A stretch of DNA of 50,615 bases from Roseomonas sp. GC11. Its GTDB lineage: Bacteria; Pseudomonadota; Alphaproteobacteria; Acetobacterales; Acetobacteraceae. Positions 43,991 through 50,615 of this stretch are shown in pieces. The notes below the pieces were generated by a model. That model searched no databases, was not told the origin of the DNA, and saw only the letters and a list, made by a program, of their open reading frames with translations. Location: NCBI RefSeq assembly GCF_024437745.1, contig NZ_JANFNY010000034.1:1-50615 (forward strand), read 5' to 3'. Both the position numbers and the translations under genes were made by a program. Position 1 is the first letter of the stretch, and each line of letters begins with the position of its first letter.

Positions 43991-45217
43991 TCAGGAACGC
44001 AGCCCCTGCCCTGCGAATCCCATGGCCCTGCGGGCGAAAGCGGCCTTCAGGCGCGGCATGCGGTCCACCGCGGCCATGCCCAGGCGGCGGGCCAGCCGCA
44101 GCGGCGGCAGGGAATTGCCGAAGAGCCGCTCCAGCGCATGGGTGGCGCCCAGCATCAGCAGCGCATCCGGCCGCCGCGCCGCCTGGTAGCGGGCGAGGAG
44201 TTCCGGGCTGCCCGGATCCTCCTCCCCCCGCAGCAGCAGCGCGGCCAGCGCCGCCGCGTCCCGGAAGCCCAGATTCAGCCCCTGCCCGGCAATCGGGTGG
44301 ATGCCATGCGCCGCATCCCCCACCAGCGCCAGCCGGGTATCGGTGTAGCGCATCGCGTGCATCGCGGTCAGCGGGTAGGACCAGCGGCGGCCGATCGGCG
44401 TCACCTTGCCCAGGTGGTTGCCCATGCGGCGCTGGATCTCACGGCCATATTCGGCATCCGGCAGGGCCAGCGCCCGCTCGGCGATGGCCCGCTTCTCGGA
44501 CCAGACGATGGCCGAGGCGTTCGGGTGCTCCGGCGTCGGCGCCAGCGGCAGCTGCGCGAAGGGGCCATTGGGCAGGAACTGCTCCAGCGCCATGCCCTCA
44601 TGCGGCGCTTCATGCGCGATGGCGCCGACAATGCCGAGCTGCCCGTAATCATACCCCGCCGTGCCGATGCCGGCCTGCTGCCGCAGCGGGCTGCGCCGCC
44701 CCTCCGCCGCCACCACCAGCCGGGCGCGCACCACCTCCCCGGTGGAAAGCCGCACCGTGGCGCCCTCCGGCGTGCGGGTGACCTCGGCGCGGGCGGGGGC
44801 GCGCACCACCAGATGCGCCAGCTCCCGCATCCGCGCGTTCAGCGCCACGCGCAGCGCCCGCGCCTCCACCATCCAGCCGAAGGGGCCAGCCGAGGGCGCC
44901 TCCGCCTCCGCCGCGTCGAAATGCAGCATCAGCGGGCTTGGCGCCTCGCCCGGCAGGCCATCGGCGCAGCGGATGCGCAGGATCGGCCCCGGCGCCCAGG
45001 GCAGGTGCTGCCACACCCCCGCCGCCTCCAGCAGGTCGCGGCTGGCGCGGGCGATGGCATAGGCGCGCCCGTCGAATTCGGGCAGTTCCATGGGCGGCAG
45101 CGGGGCGCTGTCCACCACCGCGGTGGGCAGCCCGCCGGCGGCCAGGGCGGTGGCGAGGCTCGCCCCCACCGGGCCGGCGCCGATGATGCACACCGCCACG
45201 TCGATCGTCTGGGTCAT
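43991..45217 (-). CDS. UbiH/COQ6-family FAD-dependent hydroxylase
   Basis: This 408-residue flavin monooxygenase has an N-terminal FAD-binding CIIGAGPVGASLATAL, the family DG segment EFDGRAYAIARAS, and the C-terminal LVGDAAHGIHPIAGQGLNLG that defines the UbiH/UbiF/Coq6 group. It most likely hydroxylates a ubiquinone ring precursor; the exact carbon cannot be told. ATG 45217 gives the usual start (MTQTIDVAV); an in-frame ATG at 45226 is an alternative. It is divergent from glnK. Confidence 0.92.
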   Translation of the reverse strand: MTQTIDVAVCIIGAGPVGASLATALAAGGLPTAVVDSAPLPPMELPEFDGRAYAIARASRDLLEAAGVWQHLPWAPGPILRIRCADGLPGEAPSPLMLHFDAAEAEAPSAGPFGWMVEARALRVALNARMRELAHLVVRAPARAEVTRTPEGATVRLSTGEVVRARLVVAAEGRRSPLRQQAGIGTAGYDYGQLGIVGAIAHEAPHEGMALEQFLPNGPFAQLPLAPTPEHPNASAIVWSEKRAIAERALALPDAEYGREIQRRMGNHLGKVTPIGRRWSYPLTAMHAMRYTDTRLALVGDAAHGIHPIAGQGLNLGFRDAAALAALLLRGEEDPGSPELLARYQAARRPDALLMLGATHALERLFGNSLPPLRLARRLGMAAVDRMPRLKAAFARRAMGFAGQGLRS

Positions 45218-45337
45218 GCCGCCCATTGTGGGGGCGCTGCCGCCATGCCGGAAGAGGCGCGCGGAGCTTGGGCGGTCCATGCCACTTTTTTAGGCAGAAC
45301 CAAAAACCGGAACGTTGCGCCATAGGGGGTCACGCTC

Positions 45338-45353
45338 TGGCACGGCGCTCGCA
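45338..45353 (+). promoter_or_regulatory. Sigma-54 promoter of glnK-amtB
   Basis: TGGCACGGCGCTCGCA matches the sigma-54 consensus TGGCACG-N4-TTGCA with one mismatch (TCGCA) and the correct -24 GG / -12 GC spacing. Transcription would start near 45365, about 30 bases before the glnK ATG. Nitrogen-controlled, NtrC-dependent expression of glnK-amtB is well known in proteobacteria. Confidence 0.8.
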
Positions 45354-45381
45354 TCAGCTTTGCAGCGACGCGGAAGAATAG

Positions 45382-45735
<354 letters not shown>

Positions 45736-45776
45736 CGCCGCTCCCCGCCAACCAGAAGACGATGGAACCGAGGACT

Positions 45777-47108
45777 ATGCGAATCCTGGCGCGCGGCGCG
45801 GCTGCGCTGCTCCCCACCCTGCTGCTGGCGGTCCCCGCCTTCGCGCAGGAGGAAGCCAAGGTCGACGCGGGCGATACCGCGTGGATGCTGACCAGCACCG
45901 CCCTGGTGCTGATGATGACGATCCCCGGTCTGGCGCTGTTCTATGCGGGCATGGTCCGCAAGAAGAACGTGCTGGCCACGATGATGCAGTCCTTCTTCAT
46001 CACCGCGACCGCCACGGTGGTGTGGATGGTGGCGGGCTACAGCCTCGCCTTCGGTGAGGGTGGCGCCTATATCGGCGACCTCTCCAAGCTGTTCCTCTCC
46101 GGCCTCGCCGAGAACTGGGACAAGCCCTTCACCCTGGGCAGCGGCGACGGCGCGGTGGCCTTCACCATCCCCGAGACCGTCTTCCTGATGTTCCAGATGA
46201 CCTTCGCCATCATCACCCCGGCGCTGGCGACGGGCGCGGTGGCGGACCGCATGAAGTTCAGCGCCCTGGTGCTGTTCACCATCCTGTGGTCGCTGCTGAT
46301 CTACAGCCCGGTCGCCCACTGGGTGTGGCACCCGAATGGCTGGCTCTTCGCCCTCGGCGCGCTCGACTTCGCCGGCGGCACGGTCGTGCACATCAATGCC
46401 GGTATCGCCGGCCTGGTGGCCGCCATCGTGCTGGGCAAGCGCCATGGCCTCGGCACCGAGAACATGTCCCCCTTCAACCTGGGCCTCGCCGTGATCGGCG
46501 CCTCCCTGCTGTGGGTGGGCTGGTTCGGCTTCAACGCGGGCTCCGCCGGCGCCGCCGGTGGCCGCGCGGGCATGGCCATGCTGGTGACGCAGATCGCCGC
46601 CGGCGCCGCCGCCATGGCCTGGGTCTTCGCCGAGTGGATGACCAAGGGCAAGCCCTCCGTCCTCGGCGCCATCTCCGGCGCGGTGGCGGGCCTCGTCGCC
46701 ATCACCCCGGCCGCCGGCTTCGTGCTGCCGGTGCCGGCGCTGATCATCGGCGTCGTCGCGGGCCTCGCCGGCTTCTGGGGCGCCACCGCCCTCAAGCACT
46801 GGTGCGGCTATGACGACAGCCTCGACGCCTTCGGCGTGCATGGCGTCTGCGGCATCGTCGGCGCCCTGCTGACCGGCGTCTTCGCCTATGGCCCGCTCTC
46901 GGCCACCCCGGCCCTGCCGGACGGCACCGCCGGCTCCTTCGACCAGTTCCTGCTGCAGGTCTATGCCGTCGTCGCCACCGCCGTCTTCACCGCGATCGGC
47001 ACCTTCATCATCCTCAAGGTGGTGGACCTGATCGTCGGCCTCCGCGTCACCGAGGAAGAAGAGCGCGAGGGCCTCGACGTCTCCCTGCACGGCGAGCGCA
47101 TCGGCTGA
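45777..47108 (+). CDS. amtB: Ammonium transporter AmtB
   Basis: This 443-residue channel has a cleavable-looking signal (LLPTLLLAVPAFA-QEEA) and eleven membrane helices. Motifs include MTIPGLALFYAGMVRKKNVL, VAHWVWHPNGW with the first pore His, NAGIAGLVAAIVLGKR, and DAFGVHGVCGIVGAL with the twin pore His. The C-terminal tail EEEEREGLDVSLHGERIG is the GlnK-binding segment. ATG 45777 is chosen for the signal peptide; 45762 is in frame too. A strong terminator follows. Confidence 0.96.
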   Translation: MRILARGAAALLPTLLLAVPAFAQEEAKVDAGDTAWMLTSTALVLMMTIPGLALFYAGMVRKKNVLATMMQSFFITATATVVWMVAGYSLAFGEGGAYIGDLSKLFLSGLAENWDKPFTLGSGDGAVAFTIPETVFLMFQMTFAIITPALATGAVADRMKFSALVLFTILWSLLIYSPVAHWVWHPNGWLFALGALDFAGGTVVHINAGIAGLVAAIVLGKRHGLGTENMSPFNLGLAVIGASLLWVGWFGFNAGSAGAAGGRAGMAMLVTQIAAGAAAMAWVFAEWMTKGKPSVLGAISGAVAGLVAITPAAGFVLPVPALIIGVVAGLAGFWGATALKHWCGYDDSLDAFGVHGVCGIVGALLTGVFAYGPLSATPALPDGTAGSFDQFLLQVYAVVATAVFTAIGTFIILKVVDLIVGLRVTEEEEREGLDVSLHGERIG

Positions 47109-47153
47109 ACTGATCCCCGCGCCCCGTCACCCCGGGGCGCCCCATCTCCCGAA

Positions 47154-47183
47154 AACGCCGGGCCCCATGCCCGGCGTTTTTTT
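47154..47183 (+). terminator. Factor-independent terminator of glnK-amtB
   Basis: AACGCCGGGC (47154-47163), loop CCCAT, GCCCGGCGTT (47169-47178) and seven Ts to 47183 make a textbook terminator 46 bases after amtB. The sequence TTTTTTTCCAGCTGCCGG that follows is partly duplicated (47177-47213). Confidence 0.93.
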
Positions 47184-47325
47184 CCAGCTGCCGGTTTTTT
47201 TCCAGCTGCCGGTCAGGGCCGGGACGGGAGGGGCTGTACTCGGCCCCTCCGCTCCGGCCCAGGGTGACGCCAGGGGGAAGGGCCTGGGGGGGGGCGCCAG
47301 GGGCCTGCAGGCAGCGCCCCGGCGA

Positions 47326-47390
47326 AACCGTCACGCCGCTGACGTGCCGCGTCCCGCCTCCCCACCCGACGGCGGCAGCCCGAAAGAAAA
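47326..47390 (-). repeat. Repeat family A, copy 10 (inverted core)
   Basis: The inverted core (GACGGCGGCAGCCCGAAAG) overlaps the 3' end of the MarR-GNAT gene and encodes its tail SFGLPPSGG onward. The A/T hairpins are absent. It lies in the convergent gap with amtB. Confidence 0.8.
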
Positions 47391-48344
47391 CCGGGAAAAG
47401 AATTGTTCGGGGATGGGGGGGCCCCAGGTGGTGGCGGGGTATTCGGAGAGGAGGGTGAAGCCCTGCGCCTCGTAGAGGTGGCGGGCGGCGTCGAGGCCCC
47501 GGAAGGTCCAGAGGCGGGTTTCACGGAAGCCGGCGGCGTCGCAGAAGGCCAGGGCCGAGGCCAGCAGGCGGCGGCCCACCCCCGCGCCGCGCAGGCCGGG
47601 CGCCAGGATGAACCAGCGCAGATGCGCGAGATTCTCGCCCAGATCCTCGCCATCGATGGCGATGCCGCCCACCACCTCGCCCTGCCGCAGCGCGGCCCAG
47701 ACCTGATTGCGGCCCAGGCCGCCATCCTGCCCGCCGCCACCCTGCCCGAGGCGCGGGACGAACTCGGCCATGCCTGCGGCCACGCGCGCCTCAAAGGCCG
47801 CGCCAAAGCCGGCGGTGGCGGCATAATGCCGCGCCTGAAGCTCCAGCAGCCGCCCGAACAGGCCCGGACGATAGCCGGGGACGATCTCCACCGGCACAGG
47901 CTCCGGCACCGGCTCCGGCGCCGCCGCCAGAGCCTCCGCATAGGCGGCAAGGCCGCGATGCAGCCGGGCCGCCTCCCCCTCGGGCAGGCGGGCGAGGGCG
48001 GCGGCCACCTGGGCACGGCCGAAGGCATGGATCTCGGCCAGCAGGGCCTCCCCCGCCGCGGTCAGGAAGAGCGGGCGGCGCCGGGCATCGGCGCCATCCA
48101 CCACCCCGGCCACCAGCCCGGCCTGCGCCAGCTTGCGCAGCATCCGGCTGACGCTGGATTTCTCCAGCCGCAGCCGCGCGCCCAGCACCGAGGCCACCAG
48201 CCCCGGCGCCGCGCCCAGTTCGATCAGCGCATGCACCGCCGAGGGCGGCAGCGCCGTGCCCGCCAGGGTGGGGCGCAGGAAACCCAGCTCCCGCACCAGA
48301 TGGCGCGAGGCCTCGCGGATGGGTTCGATCAGGCTGTCCGTCAT
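47331..48344 (-). CDS. MarR family regulator fused to GNAT acetyltransferase
   Basis: This 337-residue fusion has an N-terminal MarR winged helix (about 1-145, with LRLEKSSVSRMLRKLAQAGL as recognition helix and the wing DGADARRRPLFLTAAG) and a GNAT domain (about 155-315, with FILAPGLRGAGVGRRLLASA as the acetyl-CoA loop). Such fusions are known in proteobacteria, often annotated as bifunctional helix-turn-helix/GNAT proteins. The native end is probably EQFFSR; the last 18 residues derive from repeat A. A perfect palindrome lies 8 bases upstream of the start and may be its own operator. Confidence 0.9.
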   Translation of the reverse strand: MTDSLIEPIREASRHLVRELGFLRPTLAGTALPPSAVHALIELGAAPGLVASVLGARLRLEKSSVSRMLRKLAQAGLVAGVVDGADARRRPLFLTAAGEALLAEIHAFGRAQVAAALARLPEGEAARLHRGLAAYAEALAAAPEPVPEPVPVEIVPGYRPGLFGRLLELQARHYAATAGFGAAFEARVAAGMAEFVPRLGQGGGGQDGGLGRNQVWAALRQGEVVGGIAIDGEDLGENLAHLRWFILAPGLRGAGVGRRLLASALAFCDAAGFRETRLWTFRGLDAARHLYEAQGFTLLSEYPATTWGPPIPEQFFSRFSFGLPPSGGEAGRGTSAA

Positions 48345-48352
48345 GGTATCCT

Positions 48353-48385
48353 CCGCAGGAAGTTGTACGATACAACTTCCTGCGG
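48353..48385. promoter_or_regulatory. Perfect 15-bp palindrome upstream of MarR-GNAT (probable operator)
   Basis: CCGCAGGAAGTTGTA (48353-48367), spacer CGA, and the exact complement TACAACTTCCTGCGG (48371-48385). The centre TTGTA-n3-TACAA is typical of MarR-family operators. It overlaps the ribosome site on the minus strand, so it could also fold in the mRNA and affect translation. Confidence 0.75.
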
Positions 48386-48422
48386 CGCGATGAAGGACTG
48401 AGCGCAGCCCGGCCTCAGCGCA

Positions 48423-48872
48423 TCAGCGCAGCCGGCGCTGGTTGCCCGTGACGGTGCGGTGCACCGGGGCCAGCGCGGCGCCGGTCATGGCCAGGGCCGC
48501 GTCGCCCAGGGCCAGGGCCAGGCGGCCGCTCCGCAGCGTGGCGCCGCCGCCCCACCCGGCCAGGGCCCCCGCCCAGCCGAACGGCCCCGGCCGCGTCGCG
48601 GCCCGCAGCCAGAGGCGATGCCCGGCCTCCATCTCGGCCAGGCCATGCTCCAGCAGCAGGCGGCTCAGCCGTGCCCCGCCCTCCGCCAGGGCGGCGCCGC
48701 CGGCGGAGAAAGCCAGGGCCTTTTCCGGCCCCATCCGTGCCATCTCCAGGCCGGTGGCCCAGGGGCCGCGCCGCTGCGCGGCCACCAGGGAGAGGCGGGC
48801 CTGCACCACGGCGGGCGCGGCGGCAGCGATACGGCCAAAGGTCAGGGCATGGGGGGTGTAGCGGGACGGCAT
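48423..48872 (-). CDS. Helical protein of unknown function (phasin-like composition)
   Basis: This 149-residue, Ala-rich, mostly helical protein begins MPSRYTPHALTFGRIAAAAP and ends LAPVHRTVTGNQRRLR. Similar endings occur in some small PHA-associated or hypothetical alphaproteobacterial proteins, but I cannot name the family with confidence. ATG 48872 has GGAG ten bases upstream. It lies alone between the MarR-GNAT gene and DUF2244. Confidence 0.6.
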   Translation of the reverse strand: MPSRYTPHALTFGRIAAAAPAVVQARLSLVAAQRRGPWATGLEMARMGPEKALAFSAGGAALAEGGARLSRLLLEHGLAEMEAGHRLWLRAATRPGPFGWAGALAGWGGGATLRSGRLALALGDAALAMTGAALAPVHRTVTGNQRRLR

Positions 48873-49010
48873 GGGCAAAATCTCCGGGGATATCCAGGAG
48901 AACGTTGCAGGGCCGCGATAGTTTTGCGGCCCGGAAAGGGGCGCGCTCTCCAGGGCTGGGCGGCGGGGCGGCACGGCCGCGCCTTTTCCCCCTGCTCCAC
49001 CGCGCGCCGC

Positions 49011-49514
49011 TTATTCCGCCAGCTGGGGGTTCTCGAAGACGGGTTCGCGGTAGGCGCGCAGCACATCCCGCAGGGTCCGCGCCAGGTCCTGCTGCTCCTC
49101 GGGGGAGAGGAAGCGGCCCACGGGGACGCGGCGGCGGCGCTGCACCAGGGCCAGGCCGTGGCGCTCATCCCATTCCACCCGCGTCCAGTAAGGATCGAGG
49201 CGGGCTTCCTCGCGGCGGCCCAGGCCATCGACACGGCGCACCATCAGCCTGTCCGGGTGCAGGGCGATCACCTCCCGCGCGCGGCCGGACCAGCGGTGAT
49301 GCAGCAGCATCAGCACCAGCGCCCCCACCACCTCGATGCCGAGGAAAGGCAGCACCGGCCAGGCGCCCATCAGCGCGAAGACCACCCCGCCCGCCCCCGC
49401 CCAGCCCAGGCCGAGAATCGCCACCAGCAGGAAGCCGCGCGCATGCAGGCTGCGGTGAGGGGTGCTCACCGCTTCAAAAAGGATGACGGGTTCGGGGCTT
49501 GCTGCCATCAGCAT
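49011..49514 (-). CDS. DUF2244 membrane protein
   Basis: This 167-residue protein begins with VILFEAVSTPHRSLHARGFL and has two membrane helices (about 27-75). A cytoplasmic domain follows with LHPDRLMVRRVDGLGRREEA and a C-terminal GRFLSPEEQQDLARTLRDVL. This is the DUF2244 pattern, common in alphaproteobacteria and often beside nth, as here (divergent). The function is unknown. The start may be 49514 or the in-frame ATG at 49508; neither has a clear ribosome site. Confidence 0.82.
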   Translation of the reverse strand: MLMAASPEPVILFEAVSTPHRSLHARGFLLVAILGLGWAGAGGVVFALMGAWPVLPFLGIEVVGALVLMLLHHRWSGRAREVIALHPDRLMVRRVDGLGRREEARLDPYWTRVEWDERHGLALVQRRRRVPVGRFLSPEEQQDLARTLRDVLRAYREPVFENPQLAE

Positions 49515-49580
49515 CTAACATAGGCTTTGACGCTCCGCCGCGAAGAGGGCGGTGTGTCATGAGACTTAGGTGAACCCCGC

Positions 49581-50513
49581 ATGAAGCGCCCCGCCCGCGC
49601 GACGCTCCCCCCCGAGGCCGGGGCTCCGCCGCCCCGCCAGCCCGAGGCCCCCGCGCCAGAGGCGCCCAAGGCCACCGCGCCAGAGGCGCCCAAGGCCACC
49701 ATGCCAGAGGCGCCAAAAGCCACCACGCCAAAGACGCCGAGGGCCACCGCGCCGAGGGCGCCCAAGACCCCCACGGCCGGGGCCCCCAAGGCCAGGCCGG
49801 CCCGGCCCAAGGCCCCGCTGCACGGCACCGCCGAGGCCCCCCGCCGCGCCCGCCGCATGGCCGCGCCGCAGGCGGAAGCCTTCATCCGCGCCCTGGCCGC
49901 CTCCAACCCCGCGCCGGAGACGGAGCTGCACTATAGCTCGCCCTATACGCTGCTGGTGGCGGTGGCGCTGTCGGCCCAGGCCACCGATGTCTCGGTGAAC
50001 AAGGCCACGGCCACGCTCTTCCCGGCGGCGAGCACGCCGGAGGCCATGGTGGCCCTGGGCGAGGAGGGGGTGGGCCAGCACATCCGCAGCATCGGCCTGT
50101 GGAAGACCAAGGCGAAGAATGTCGTGGCGCTCTCCCGCCTGCTGATCGAGCGGCATGGCGGCGCGGTGCCGGCCGACCGCGCCGCGCTGGAGGCCCTGCC
50201 CGGCGTCGGCCGCAAGACGGCGAATGTCGTGCTGAACGTCGCCTTCGGCGAGGAGGCGATGGCGGTGGACACGCACATCTTCCGCCTGGGCAACCGCACC
50301 GGCCTGGCCCCCGGCAAGACCCCCCGCGCCGTGGAGGATGAGCTGATGAAGCGCATCCCCCCCGACCTGCTGCGGGACGCGCATCACTGGCTGATCCTGC
50401 ATGGCCGCTACATCTGCAAGGCGCGGCTGCCCGAATGCTGGCACTGCGTCGCCACCGCCCACTGCAACTACAAAGACAAAGTTTCTTTCAGGCTGCCGCC
50501 GTCGCGTTCCTAG
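49581..50513 (+). CDS. nth: Endonuclease III with low-complexity N-terminal extension
   Basis: Nth excises oxidised pyrimidines and nicks abasic sites. The catalytic core (about residues 93-299) has the helix-hairpin-helix LEALPGVGRKTANVVLN with Lys212, VDTHIFR with Asp230, and the 4Fe-4S ligands C279-x6-C286-x2-C289-x5-C295. The first 92 residues are a Pro/Ala/Lys-rich tract with about five PEAPKAT-like repeats not found in E. coli Nth; an internal ATG at 49857 (MAAPQAEAFIRAL) would give a normal-length enzyme. The final residues SFRLPPSRS come from repeat family A; the native end is probably YKDKV. Confidence 0.93.
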   Translation: MKRPARATLPPEAGAPPPRQPEAPAPEAPKATAPEAPKATMPEAPKATTPKTPRATAPRAPKTPTAGAPKARPARPKAPLHGTAEAPRRARRMAAPQAEAFIRALAASNPAPETELHYSSPYTLLVAVALSAQATDVSVNKATATLFPAASTPEAMVALGEEGVGQHIRSIGLWKTKAKNVVALSRLLIERHGGAVPADRAALEALPGVGRKTANVVLNVAFGEEAMAVDTHIFRLGNRTGLAPGKTPRAVEDELMKRIPPDLLRDAHHWLILHGRYICKARLPECWHCVATAHCNYKDKVSFRLPPSRS

Positions 50514-50530
50514 GCGGGACACGGCACGGA
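50478..50530 (+). repeat. Repeat family A, copy 11 (core, degenerate)
   Basis: The TTTCTTTCAGGCTGCCGCCG core overlaps the 3' end of nth and is followed by a divergent right arm (GGCGGGACACGG). The poly-T hairpin 2 is absent or lost in the poly-G run. Confidence 0.75.
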
Positions 50531-50543
50531 GGGCGTATCCCGG

Positions 50544-50615
<72 letters not shown>

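Noticed and set aside
45315-45331. NtrC binding site upstream of glnK
   Set aside because: TGCGCCATAGGGGGTCA matches the expected palindrome only on one side; it is too weak to list as a feature.

Overview
This is a GC-rich (roughly 70 %) alphaproteobacterial chromosome segment. Gene content and synteny (lgt–NDUFAF7-type methyltransferase–pgeF, glnK–amtB, DUF2244 divergent from nth, several tripartite tricarboxylate transporter genes, a ChpT-type phosphotransferase) suggest Acetobacteraceae, most likely a Roseomonas-like organism. That placement is inference from content; no marker was compared with a database. The window is mostly ordinary core and accessory genes, densely packed on both strands, with no prophage, IS element, CRISPR array, rRNA or tRNA that I could recognise. 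It ends in a 71-base poly-G run, probably a sequencing or assembly artefact at a contig end.

Layout. 1-3.2 kb: partial ChpT-like gene, DUF3553/TauE pair, moaA and a small membrane protein. 3.3-5.6 kb: a lipoprotein gene translationally coupled to one TerC/YjbE-type membrane protein, then a second TerC paralog. 5.8-9.0 kb: purB, a Pro/Tyr-rich secreted peptide, ubiK, and a heptose epimerase. 9.1-12.8 kb: lgt, methyltransferase, pgeF, a mini-ORF and a lipoprotein. 12.9-14.7 kb: a zinc-homeostasis pair (COG0523 GTPase and DUF1826) behind a near-consensus Zur box. 14.9-18.7 kb: prs, GNAT, GST, histidine phosphatase, dienelactone hydrolase. 18.8-24 kb: DUF4169, hybrid histidine kinase, ychF, pth, L25. 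24.3-30 kb: MFS/AraC divergent pair, a WD40-cytochrome c fusion, a 2OG-Fe(II) oxygenase, an M20 amidohydrolase and DUF1028. 31-37.9 kb: YjbH-like outer-membrane protein, sugar dehydrogenase, trxA, chemoreceptor, alpha/beta hydrolase. 38-41 kb: tctA-tctB-tctC. 41.1-43.7 kb: a two-gene operon for an unusual secreted Cys-repeat protein and an EF-hand protein. 44-50.5 kb: UbiH-type hydroxylase, glnK-amtB under a sigma-54 promoter, a MarR-GNAT fusion behind a perfect palindrome, DUF2244 and nth.

The most distinctive features are not classical genes. (1) A dispersed repeat family (here 'A': poly-T hairpins around a GC-rich core) lies at gene 3' ends in at least 11 places. In four genes its core is read in the same frame and supplies a C-terminal tail S-[VF]-[RG]-LPPS. 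(2) A second family ('B': two strong hairpins) sits in nearly every large convergent gap and looks like a bidirectional terminator. (3) The 555-residue protein at 41.1 kb carries five degenerate copies of a domain of about 85-95 residues, each with two cysteines exactly 22 residues apart; I do not recognise this domain. It is coupled to an EF-hand protein and is my best candidate for something undescribed.
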